Source: Amblyomma americanum
Taxonomy: Eukaryota; Arthropoda; Arachnida; Ixodida; Ixodidae
Direction: 5' to 3'
NCBI RefSeq assembly: GCF_052857255.1
Contig: NC_135500.1
Span: 47,861,772 to 47,925,771 of the forward strand
DNA length: 64,000 nt
The position numbers were made by a program, and so were the translations under genes. The notes under the pieces are model-generated. The model was not told the origin of the DNA and searched no databases. It saw only the letters and a program-made list of their open reading frames with translations. Positions 55,190 through 64,000 of this stretch are shown here, in pieces. Position 1 is the first letter of the stretch; each line of letters opens with the position of its first letter.

Positions 55190-55893
55190 GTCAGGAACCT
55201 ACTTAACAAGCATACGTCTTTTATCTTCTGCCATAGACACATGCTCAGCTGAATTATAGCGCTCACGGAAACCTGGCTCCCAACACATGTGTCAGATTCG
55301 GAAATCTTCCACAACGCTCATTGCTATTCGGTGTATCGTTGCGATAGAACAGCTAAACGTGGCGGCGGTGCTTTACTTGCCATTTCTAAAGACATTCCAT
55401 CTTCACGTATCCAAGTCTTCAGCGAAATAGAACTAATTTTTGCGTCAATAGTGATGGGTTATCTCAAATTGGTTATTGGCGTCTTTTACCGCTCTCCTTC
55501 TTATTCGTCTACATTCACTAACGAACTTCACGACGCTATAAATCTTGTTCGCCCACGATTTCCTTCATCACCGATTTTTCTACTTGGGCACTATAATTTC
55601 CCGACTATTTTATGGACTGCTCAGCCCCCTTCGCATCAAGCCAAAAAATTCTTAGAACTATGCACCACATTTTCGCTAACTCAGTCAGTTACAAAAGCCA
55701 TCAGGATGCTAAATAACTATTCGAACACTCTCGATCTAATTCTAGCCACTAATCCAGGGTTAGCTACTGACATAACATATCTTCCAGGCATCAGCGATCA
55801 CGTTCTGCTCAATTTTTGCATTAATATACCATGTCCAAAAGTGAATAAAAAGAAAAAGTCAATCTAGATTACAAACGCGCGAACTTTACCGCT
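55190..55893 (+). pseudogene. LINE B endonuclease
   Basis: TETWLP at about 55,267 (catalytic Glu present), then the 55,289-55,867 frame: YRCDRTAKRGGGALLAISKD, VIGVFYRSPSYSS, IFLLGHYNFPTI (family GDFNFP; the Asp is His), NTLDLILATNPGLATD and LPGISDHVLLNF (SDH intact). Loss of the GDFN aspartate should inactivate cleavage. It ends where LINE C begins. Confidence 0.85.
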
Positions 55894-55943
55894 ATTCTTT
55901 TTCTTTCTTTTTTTTATTTGTTGCTTAGACGTTTGCCTAAGAA

Positions 55944-55990
55944 GGGGCTGAGGCTAAAGGCACAATGTTGCCTGACAGGGCCTCAGCCCC
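55944..55990 (-). other. Hairpin in the LINE C 3' UTR
   Basis: GGGGCTGAGGC (55,944-55,954) pairs perfectly with GCCTCAGCCCC (55,980-55,990), 25-nt loop. A second small stem, CTTAG/CTAAG (about 55,924-55,941), lies between it and the A-rich 3' end. Probably recognised by the element's RT, by analogy with stem-loops in L2/CR1-type 3' ends. Confidence 0.7.
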
Positions 55991-56350
55991 CTACTACATG
56001 ACAAACAAACATACAAATTACAAATTATAACAGTCCGGCGGGCCGGTAAAAAAAAGTAGGCCAGATGTAAGCGTTATACAGAGGAAAATACATACGGAAA
56101 AAAAAAGACAGAAGCGCGTGACAAAAAATTTGCATAATAAATGTACGATGAGTATGTAAATAAGAAACAAGGACCAAGACATACATGAAACACTACATCA
56201 AATAACAAAGTTCTACTTAAGGCTTGTTCTAGCCTACTGAAAAACAAGACATTATGTACATATAAACACAAAAAAAGAGTACAGAGAGGCGAACACAGAA
56301 TCAGTAAAAAAAAAGAAAAAATAGACCACAACTTGCTCGCATAAGAAATT

Positions 56351-59224
56351 TTAGCGATTGCTATAGGTGACATCGCTGCAGAGAAGAGCTCCCTTACATT
56401 CGTTTTTGAAAGTGGAGAAGGGTTTACTGTATTTAATATTTATATCTCTTCTATTGAGAATTCTGATAACATGAAAAGAAAGTGTTTGACGACCATAATT
56501 TGTCCTTATCCTCGGCATCTCTATTTTCGGGTCTCTGATAGCGTACAAGTTTATTCTGTCTGTGGATGTGACATACAAGCGATTTTTATGTATCCATTGT
56601 AGCAACTTAAAGTAGTATACCTTGTCTGCCCTCAGCATATTGTACTTTAAAAAAAGTGGATGCGTTCTTAGTTCCCTATTTTCGCCATGATAATTTTCGC
56701 ATATGCGTAACACTTTCTTCTGTAAAGTAATTAATTTTTTGTAATTAGTTTCAGTTGTCGTACCCCAGACTAAAATACCATAACTAATTCTAGAATAGAA
56801 TAGAGAATAATATAATGTCTGCTTCATCCAAGATGGAATCAAGTGCTGGATTCTGTAAAGACAACCAATGATCCGTGATAAATCAGACTTAAGGCAACTA
56901 ACATGGGCGTTCCAGGACAGATCACTGCTGAACCATACACCCAAGAATTTTTGCTCAGTGACCTCCTCCAATAGGCTACCTTCATATCTGATGCTAATAA
57001 GGTTCTGATCCCTAACGCTTGTCGGTTTAAAAATTACGTATTTAGATTTTGATGTGTTTAGAGTAATGCGATTGGCTTGTAGCCACCTGGAAAGTTATAA
57101 TAAGTAATCATTGACAGATTTTTCAAGGCATGTTTTTGTTGTTCCTGCAAAAAATATATTCGTGTCGTCAGCATACATGATTAACTGGGGGGATCCTGGT
57201 ATCATAGTTATATCATTCACATATATAAGAAAGAGTAAAGGCCCCAAAATTGATCCTTGAGGGACGCCGTGTTCTATCTTCATTTTACTCGAAGTGCGAT
57301 CGTTTATGACTACATACTGTAATCTGTCTTTCAGGTACGTTTGCAACAGCCTCAGCGCAACGCCCCGAATCCCGCAGATCTCTAGCTTTTTTATCAATAT
57401 GTCATGTTGCACAGTATCGAACGCTTTCCGAAGATCTATAAATATACCAAGGGTTAAGAGTTTCTTCTCTATGTTTTCAATAATTTTGTCTTTTATATGT
57501 ATAAGAGCGTGTTCCGTAGACTTATTTGCTTGAAAACCATACTGTGCATCAGCTATTATTTTATGTTTCTGAAAAAAGCTGTTAAGTCTATCATTAATGA
57601 CACGCTCAAATATTTTTGAGAATACAGTTAGAACAGAGATTGGCCGGTAGTTATTCATATTTGTTGCACCGCCGCCTTTATACACGGGTACTACTTTAGC
57701 TATCTTCAGGTCATCCGGAAACTCCCCAGTAAGAAGCATTAAGTTGATTATATAGGACAACACATGACTAATATGATTTGCAACATGTTTAATTGGCAAA
57801 GCCTTTATACCGTCATCTCCAGGCGCTACGTCACTTTTCAAGCTTCCGATTATTTTGCAAATTTCAGTTGGATTGCACAGAAAAAGCGAGATAGAGCTCA
57901 TTGGACTGTTTGCATGTGTATAGTAGGACATGCTAGCAAGTTGGCCTGTATATTTCCCTGTGCTAATGAACCTAATATTCATTTCTTCAGCAAGCTGATC
58001 ATCAGACAGACGTTCGCCATCGACTGTGATATCTGTTACACAATGGCTTGAGCGCCTTTTGTTCATTAGGTCGTTAACCATCTCCCATAACCTTTTATAG
58101 TCGTTGCGAGCACGAAGAATTTGAGCCTGAAAGTACTCGATCTTTGCTTTTTTCAGGTCTGAGATCAATTTGTTTCTGTAGGATTTAAATTCTTTCAGCA
58201 ACTGCAGATCACGACATTTAAGAAAAGCATGAAACTTCTTGTTTTTTTCTCTTATTCGTTTAAACAAGTCAACAGTCCGCCAGGGTTTCCGCATTCTTTT
58301 TCGTTTTGTTTTGTGCTCGCGCAAGGGAAAAGCTGCATCGTAGCACTGTAGCAGCCTACTCAGGAACATTTTGTAGGCGACTGTAGCATTAGTTTCCTTG
58401 TAAACGTCGTCCCAGCTTTCTTTCTCGATTAGGCTGCAAAAATGTCGCAGGCTTTGGTCATTAATTGTGCGATACCAGGTACTTTCTTTGCTACTTTTAT
58501 ATTTACCAGTCACAGGGGGTCCCAAGCAGAATACTGGAAGGTGATCACTGAGGTCGCATATCATGACACCAGCAGAAATATCCTCACAACTCATGTTGGT
58601 AACACAGATATCCAGGGACGTTGCGGTATCAATAGTCACCCTTGTAGGTATTGTCACAACATTAGTGCAAGCGTACAGGTGCATAATGTCGCGGAATTCG
58701 TTTGCATTCGTGCTGTCCGATATTGTATCAATATTCACATCTCCGAGAATAACAAACGACTTTGTAATGGCTCCAACATAACTCAGTGCACTTTCTAAAT
58801 AGTCACAAAAATCGGACATGATACCAGATGGCGGTCTGTATATGGCTCCAATGGCCGTATCAGATATTTTAACAAACAAGCTTTCTGTGTTTTGGTCACT
58901 CCTGGTCAAGTTATCTAGAACTTCATACCGCATACTTTCCTCGATATAAACAGCTACTCCACCTCCCCTTTTTTCCTCCCTGCATACGCTTTCGCACGTA
59001 TAACCTGACAAGTAAGGCGGAATGTCGTCCTTTGTTAACCAGGTTTCAGTTAAAACTATTACTTTAAATTTAATGGTCAGGGACTGCAGGAATATAGCTA
59101 GATCCTCTGCTTTGTTTCTTATGCTGCGCATATTGAAATGAATACTTGTAAGCTCTCGTTCTCTTGTTTTATATGCTTTGTTGAAAGCTTCAGGGTCATA
59201 ATAGCAACACTCGGCCATCTCCAT
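56351..59224 (-). pseudogene. LINE C ORF2: APE endonuclease and RT, single in-frame stop
   Basis: 958 codons in one frame, broken only by TAA at 57,097-57,095 (after NDYLL). Endonuclease (about residues 25-235): LTETWL, GAIYRPPSG, VILGDVNIDT, SLDICVTN and CDLSDHLPVF, all catalytic positions kept. RT (about 430-705): IAKVVPVYKGGGATNMNNYR, AQYGFQANKSTEHALIHIKD, IFIDLRKAFDTVQHDIL, HGVPQGSILGPLLFLIYVND and LIMYADDTNIFF. After the stop: VTEQKFLGVWFSSDLSWNAH and the C-terminal region to YSNR. The chosen start, ATG at 59,224, follows ORF1's stop by about 45 bases. Restart or readthrough is unknown. Confidence 0.93.
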
Positions 59225-59268
59225 TGCAAGCGTTCAGTGAGCGTTTGAAACATTCCTGTAGGATTCGC

Positions 59269-59961
59269 TTAGGTTCCTATTTTTTCCAGATCAGATGCAC
59301 TGGCAATTCTAATGACATCTGCAGTTTCATCCCTGCGCGCATAAATTTTTCCATGGGAGGTCCACACGAACTTCCATCCCACCACTTTCTTGCGGGCAAC
59401 CGCAGCACCCAAGAGCTTTTTGTTCGAGGCAGTTAAGTGCTCATTTACGTACACAGAACAGCTTTCCCCGCCGAAGTCAAGATCTTTAGTTGTTAGCCTC
59501 TTTTTGCGGAATTTCTGCAGAACCTTGTCGCGTTTAGTGCGCTGTACAAAACGGACAACAATGTTTTTTTCTGTTTGCTTGAATGTTGGGACGCGGTGGC
59601 ATACATCAATGTCGGAGTCAACTATTGGTTCATCTAGAAAGGCTCCAATTCTCTTGACAGCGTCGCATGGGTCGCGGGCATCTGGTACTCCTTTGATCTC
59701 AAGATTATTAGCTCTCTGGTACTGTTCCAACTCTTCTATCCTTTCACTCAGCCGTTTATTTTCTGCTGTCAGCTCATCGTTCTTCTTCGTCAGTACCTGA
59801 ACTTCTTTTCGCAGCTCTTTTAACTCATTCTTGATTTCATTTACGCCATCACACGTGTCATTGCAGTTTTTCACGCTGTCTTTCAATGTTCTAAGATCAG
59901 CCCGCAGTTCCCGCTTCAGATCTTCTAACGCCTTACTGATTTCTTTGACGTCTTTGCTCAT
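59269..59961 (-). CDS. LINE C ORF1 protein, coiled coil plus FP-like domain
   Basis: Intact 230-residue frame. Residues 1-85 form a long coiled coil (LKELRKEVQVLTKKNDELTA), then EELEQYQRANNLEIKGVPDA and NIVVRFVQRTKRDKVLQKFR (RRM-like region). The C-terminal part, SCSVYVNEHLTASNKKLLGA and WKFVWTSHGKIYARRDE, resembles the baculovirus FP-type domain often found in CR1/Jockey-group ORF1 proteins. It probably trimerises and binds the element RNA. No 2A motif is present, unlike LINEs A and B. Its intact frame next to a once-broken ORF2 indicates a recent insertion. Confidence 0.88.
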   Translation of the reverse strand: MSKDVKEISKALEDLKRELRADLRTLKDSVKNCNDTCDGVNEIKNELKELRKEVQVLTKKNDELTAENKRLSERIEELEQYQRANNLEIKGVPDARDPCDAVKRIGAFLDEPIVDSDIDVCHRVPTFKQTEKNIVVRFVQRTKRDKVLQKFRKKRLTTKDLDFGGESCSVYVNEHLTASNKKLLGAAVARKKVVGWKFVWTSHGKIYARRDETADVIRIASASDLEKIGT

Positions 59962-60120
59962 GGCGAACAGTGTAGTGCGTGACAGAGATTAACACCAAAT
60001 TCAGACAATGTACGTACACAAAGCAGATGAAGCACTTCGACACTCAATGCTGTGTTCGGCAGCGGCGCACAGACAGTTTTCTGAATTGCATAATAAGGAG
60101 CAAAAGCCTCACCTGCAATA

Positions 60121-60666
60121 GCAAAAGTATGCTTAACACGATGTCTGTTGCAGCCGCCGCCGAACTGATGCCGAACTGGGCAGTCGCGCTCTTTATGGGG
60201 CACGATCCGATCACCGATGACGCCCCCTTGCCGGTCACCTCAGTCCCACCGCGCATGCGCAGGATGCTGATACGAGCTCAGGAGCCGGCGATCTTTCTTC
60301 ACGGTCCTTCTTTATTCACAGCTTCTTTCTTCACGGGCGATGGAAACAGCAGGCTTGCAGAACTGCAATAGCAAAAGTATGCTTAACACGATGTCTGTTG
60401 CAGCCGCCGCCGAACTGATGCCGAACTGGGCAGTCGCGCTCTTTATGGGGCACGATCCGATCACCGATGACGCCCCCTTGCCGGTCACCTCAGTCCCACC
60501 GCGCATGCGCAGGATGCTGATACGAGCTCAGGAGCCGGCGATCTTTCTTCACGGTCCTTCTTTATTCACAGCTTCTTTCTTCACGGGCGATGGAAACAGC
60601 AGGCTTGCAGAACTGCAATAGCAAAAGTATGCTTAACACGATGTCTGTTGCAGCCGCCGCCGAACT
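60121..60666 (-). repeat. 250-bp tandem repeat, 2.2 units, in LINE C 5' region
   Basis: Units 60,121-60,370 and 60,371-60,620 appear identical by eye, and a partial third unit runs from 60,621 to about 60,666. They lie upstream of ORF1 on the minus strand, in promoter position. The frames they contain (plus-strand 85-residue repeats) are not expected to be coding. Confidence 0.95.
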
Positions 60667-61075
60667 GTGAACAATGAACTGTGCACATTTGTTGATTACT
60701 TTATTGCAAAGTCAGACTACTGCTCTGTCGAGGATAACTGGATATCATTCAAAACGAAGGTTCACGAACTAACTGATAAGTATATCCCAAAGCGCATCGT
60801 CACCTCCAATCCACAAGCACCATGGCACAACTCTCACATCAGACGATTATCTAACAAAAAGAAACGTCTATACCACCGCGCGAAGCTTTCACCATATAAT
60901 GCGCTATGGGCGAAGTACAAGTCTGCTTCCGACGCTTACGTCAACGCGATTAAACTTACAAAGAATAACTTTTTGTCTCTCACATTACCAACTATTTTGA
61001 AAACGAGTGTTAAAATATTTTGGCGCGTTATACACCCTGCGAACAACTCAATAAAATAGACTACAAGACGCCTCA
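60667..61075 (+). pseudogene. LINE B ORF2 linker region
   Basis: NNELCTFVDYFIAKSDYCSV, then VHELTDKYIPKRIVTSNPQA, HIRRLSNKKKRLYHRAKLSP and KIFWRVIHPANNSIK, stop at 61,059. This segment links endonuclease and RT in this family and aligns with LINE E 51,150-51,500. It continues from 55,893. Confidence 0.85.
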
Positions 61076-61189
61076 GGTAAATTTATCCCCAATGACCTTT
61101 ATACTGTCGTGCTGAATGACACATTCGTTTAAAGCTTCTCGTCCATTCTTCCAATCATACCGCACAACAGGTTCCCGACAATGTCTCCT

Positions 61190-62105
61190 ATAACTGTCGA
61201 TCCACCTGGTGCAGCCAAATTAATTGAATCTTTAAAAAAGTGATTCTTCACCTGGTTCCGATGCGATTAGCGCTAAATTCCTAAAAAAAAATACTTGTGC
61301 TTTTAGTTCAGTTATACTAAAGAAACTTTTTCCAACAGTCACTCGACACAGCAAGCCTTCCTAACTACTGGAAAATTGGGAAGGTGGCTCCACTTCACAA
61401 GTCCGGTGGTAAGGACTGCCCTCAAAACTCTCGTCCCGTTTCGCTCACTAACACATGCTGCAAATTACTAGAACATATCATTTTCAAGAATGTCGTTATC
61501 TTTCTCGATGAGAATTCATTTTTCACGCCTGCGCAACATGGTTTTGGTCAAACATATTCCTGTGAAACTCAATTGCTTGCCTTTACTGATAAGCTATACC
61601 GCATCTTTGACAACTCATCTTGCGCTGACTGCCTTTTTTTACTTTTCCAAAGCCTTTGATAAAGTATGAGTATGCCATAAATTGCTGCTACATAAACTGA
61701 GTCATCTTAATCCTGATCCTAACGTCTTCCAATGGATTGAATCTTTACTTCAAAACCGTTGGCAATTTGTGCATGCTAATAACACTAATTCACTGATTGC
61801 TAGTGTGCTATCTGGTGTTCCACAGGGATCGGTCCTTGGAACACTCCTATTCTTAATCTATATTAATGACCTTCATTCTATCATATCTTCTAACATTCAC
61901 CTTTTTGCTGACGATTGTGTATTATTTCAGGAAATAAATAACGTCAACGATACTGACACTCACCAGTCAGACATCAATTTGGTGCCAAAGTGGGGCACTA
62001 CATGGAGTATGGAATTAAACACTAATAAATGTAAAGCTTTGCGTGTTTCGCGGTCATCTAACGCTCTTCCTTCATATTATCTTGATGGCACTCCTCTTAA
62101 TTGAG
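61190..62105 (+). pseudogene. LINE B reverse transcriptase
   Basis: KVAPLHKSGGKDCPQNSRPV, then FFTPAQHGFGQTYSCETQLL, then, after a frameshift at about 61,640, FSKAFDKV-stop-VCHKLLLHKL, VLSGVPQGSVLGTLLFLIYI and NIHLFADDCVLFQEINN (catalytic DD intact, about 61,912). Last, WSMELNTNKCKALRVSRSSN. GTLLF replaces GPLLF. Frameshift and stops make it non-functional. Confidence 0.88.
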
Positions 62106-62725
62106 TAAAAACGTACAAGTACCTAGGAATTAATATCACTCAAAACTTAACATGGTCTATTCATATTGAATACGTGATTAATAAGATTAATAACGCTAAC
62201 TGCACGCTAGGATACTTACGTCGCAATTTCTCTGCCGCTTCCTCATCCCTTAAACTTATACTCTCTAAAACACTCGTACGTCCTAAACTAGAATACGTAG
62301 CATCAATATGGGACCCTACACATGAAAACCTCGTATATTCCTTGGAATTAGTCCAAAATAATTCCGTTCGCTTCATTCTTTCAAATTACAACCGTACGGT
62401 AAGCAATACGGCCATGAAATTTAACGTCTCACTCCCACCGTTACAATCTAGCCGCAAAATTGGTCGCCTAACACTATTTCACAAGCTATATCACCACGTT
62501 GCGCTTCACGACTATTTCATGTCACCCCCCAAATACATTTCACGTCGCTTCTATCACCGCCACAAGGTTGGCATCCCAACATGCCACACCAAATCTTCTT
62601 TTCAGTCATATCTTCGCCGCACATCTGTGGAATGGAACGGCCTTCCCCCCGATATTGCAGCCAAGGCTGATAATAAAATCTTTCACGACGCTGTAGCTGA
62701 TATTTTTTACTTTGAAGAAAGTTGA
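62105..62725 (+). pseudogene. LINE B ORF2 C-terminal region
   Basis: After a TGA at 62,104, YKYLGINITQNLTWSIHIEY precedes the open frame 62,174-62,725 (183 codons): INNANCTLGYLRRNFSAASS, TLVRPKLEYVASIWDPTHEN and TKSSFQSYLRRTSVEWNGLP, ending FYFEES. This is the typical post-RT tail of CR1/L2-like ORF2 and aligns with LINE E. Confidence 0.85.
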
Positions 62726-62914
62726 TTGTGTGTTATATCTGCTTCCACTGTATTGTATACATTGTTTTTATACTATTTACGTTTTCTGGACGCTGTTTGT
62801 TTTATTCTGGAGGAAATTTATTTTGTACTATCTATTTTCACTGTATTCTATTCATTGTTGTTTATCGTAATTAACCCAATCCCCTCTGTAATGCCTTTGG
62901 CCCTGAGGGAACAA

Positions 62915-62949
<35 letters not shown>

Positions 62950-62950
62950 A
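62726..62950 (+). repeat. LINE B 3' UTR, hairpin and (AAAT)n tail
   Basis: CCCTC (62,882-62,886) pairs with GAGGG (62,905-62,909). It is followed at once by about nine AAAT units (62,912-62,949), the element's 3' tail. Confidence 0.82.
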
Positions 62951-64000
62951 AAAGGCCTTCAGTGACAAAGCATTGGCTGCTAGCGGTCAACAAGAATTTC
63001 AACAAGTCTAAGAAAACAACGATAAGAGCCAAAAATGAAGTCCTGAAGCTTCTTCATGAGCTCATATTTGGGAGGCTGGAAAAATCCGTCAATTTCTGCC
63101 AAAGTATTACATTCCTTGACTTTTTCACTGCTAAAATACACAAAATTGATTGCCCGCTGAGGACTGTAATCACAGAACGGGGATCGTGGCAAAAATAACC
63201 AGACAGTTCCTAAAATACAAGCTTTCTACTCTAGAGCCCCTTGACCCACTCTGTTGGGAGTTTCCAGGATTTGACAGCGGTGCCCAAGCTACGAGAGCAC
63301 GTATCCAATGCAGGTGTGTCCACAGGCATCCAGGAGCTGTACTACTCACTGCACCATGACCAGATGCTGCAGGCAGTGCACGACCTAGCGGAAGAATCCG
63401 GAACGGTTCAGTTCCAGAACCGGTTTGGTTGCTCAGTTGAAGGTTTTTTTTTTTTTTAGAATTCTTACGGCTTACTTGTCCTTTATAATGCTGACTTTAA
63501 TGGTGGTGTGTACGTCCAGAAAAAGAGAATTTGTATTGGGTGTTGTGTGGCGCTAATGTTAACTCACATCTACCTGTCCTGGTATGACACCTTACTGACA
63601 GAAAAACCGGACAAGAACCATGTGACAAAGGTGTTCGTGTATGCTAATGATTTTTTGGGACTTTTGAATGTCTATACGAAATGACAATATGCAGGATGTG
63701 GCGGCTAGCGTTTTAGATTATTTTAGTTCGTGCTCTAGCTCATTGACTTTCGCCTATGAATTCCCGGCCGATAATCATATTAGATATTTAGACCTTGTTT
63801 TAACTTTTATTTGCAATGGACAGCTTTGCTGGACCTACGCCCCACGAACCAAGAAAGTCATACTTCCATACAGCTCCTGCCACTTCAAACTTACCAAAAG
63901 GGCTATTGCAACCTTTTGCCTCAACGTGCTAGAGAAAAGCTGTTTTCATACTGTGCAAGAAAGCTTTCTGCAGCAAGAGCAAAGACTAACAGAAGCAGGC
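62951..64000 (+). pseudogene. Penelope-like element 2 RT remnant, continues off the right edge
   Basis: Reads KHWLLAVNKNFNKSKKTTIR, ITFLDFFTAKIHKIDCPLRT (62,962-63,195), IQELYYSLHHDQMLQAVHDL, GTVQFQNRFGCSVEGFFFF, VQKKRICIGCCVALMLTHIY and TKVFVYANDFLGLL. The catalytic block should read (R/K)YVDD(Y/F)L and is VYANDFL, so it is dead. Several frame changes. It starts immediately after the LINE B tail. The window cuts it before any GIY-YIG region. Related to element 1 but more decayed. Confidence 0.85.

Larger units (their letters stand above)
55894..60666 (-). mobile_element. LINE C: nearly intact CR1/Jockey-group LINE inside LINE B
   Basis: Full-length in appearance. On the minus strand it begins in 250-bp tandem repeats (60,666-60,121), then has intact ORF1 (59,961-59,269), ORF2 (59,224-56,351) with one stop, a 3' UTR with an 11-bp hairpin (55,944-55,990), and an A-rich end at 55,894-55,918. 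LINE B reading resumes on both sides. It is the youngest large element here, by intactness. Confidence 0.9.
53703..62950 (+). mobile_element. LINE B (CR1/L2-like) with 2A motif, interrupted by LINE C
   Basis: The plus strand carries a repeated leader (53,817-54,168), ORF1 with a 2A motif (54,146-54,970), endonuclease (55,190-55,870), then LINE C (55,894-60,666), then linker, RT, C-terminus and 3' UTR to a (AAAT)n tail (62,912-62,949). The join is exact at protein level: DYKRANFTAI at 55,868-55,895 continues as NNELCTFVDYF at 60,670. Excluding LINE C the element is about 4.5 kb. It is interrupted by several stops but still well aligned. Confidence 0.88.

Noticed and set aside
60044..60621. Repeated open frames of 70-130 residues on both strands
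   Set aside because: They fall in the 250-bp tandem repeat at the LINE C 5' end and have no domain. Identity reflects DNA duplication.

Overview
The window looks like repeat-dense DNA from a hard tick (Ixodida). This is inferred from the repeats: a tRNA-derived SINE at about 42,765-42,973 of the kind abundant in tick genomes (Ruka-like), I-clade non-LTR elements of the type often annotated 'tick transposon', and many CR1/L2-like LINEs. Genus and species cannot be fixed from the sequence. I found no convincing host protein-coding gene, rRNA or functional tRNA. Almost every recognisable coding segment belongs to a mobile element, and nearly all of these are broken.

Layout. 1-822 (-): an open, very charged reading frame running off the left edge. 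826-7,851 (-): a defective Ty3/gypsy-superfamily LTR retrotransposon with an 826-bp 5' LTR and a truncated 3' LTR. Its pol order is PR-IN-RT-RH (integrase before reverse transcriptase), as in Gmr1-type elements. It sits about 50 bp inside a second LTR element (PBS about 7,875-7,898, LTR about 7,901-8,236). 8,865-9,055: a tRNA-like repeat. 9,634-10,213: a candidate solo LTR. 11,346-11,621 (-): an I-clade LINE tail. 11,632-18,400 (-): LINE A, with a 2A-like motif in ORF1, split in its RT by a Penelope-like element (12,979-15,345, +). 18,400-30,350: mostly unassigned AT-rich DNA. 30,357-31,505 (-): RTE-type LINE. 31,510-34,930 (-): LINE F. 35,161-35,264: a perfect 46-bp-arm palindrome. 36,150-36,700 (+): LINE G fragment.

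39,770-44,400 (+): I-clade LINE J, opened by a Harbinger-like TIR element (41,256-42,568, TAA target duplication) and by the SINE. 44,400-45,945 (-): I-clade LINE K. 48,394-48,660: a foldback. 48,685-49,910 (+): pogo/Tigger-like transposase remnant. 51,075-53,702 (+): LINE E, with LINE D inserted at about 52,195-52,700. 53,703-62,950 (+): LINE B, with a 2A motif, interrupted by the nearly intact LINE C (55,894-60,666, -). 62,951-64,000 (+): a second Penelope-like remnant running off the right edge.

How the parts relate. The nesting gives relative ages: Penelope element into LINE A; LINE C into LINE B; LINE D into LINE E; Harbinger-like element and SINE into LINE J; one LTR element into another. 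The most interesting signals are the copia-like pol order in a gypsy-type element; 2A-like recoding motifs in LINEs A and B, both preceded by a repeated leader segment (300 and 291 bp apart) whose upstream copy starts a signal-peptide-like reading frame; the 250-bp tandem promoter-position repeats of LINE C; and a recurring 3'-terminal hairpin plus short-repeat tail in six LINEs.
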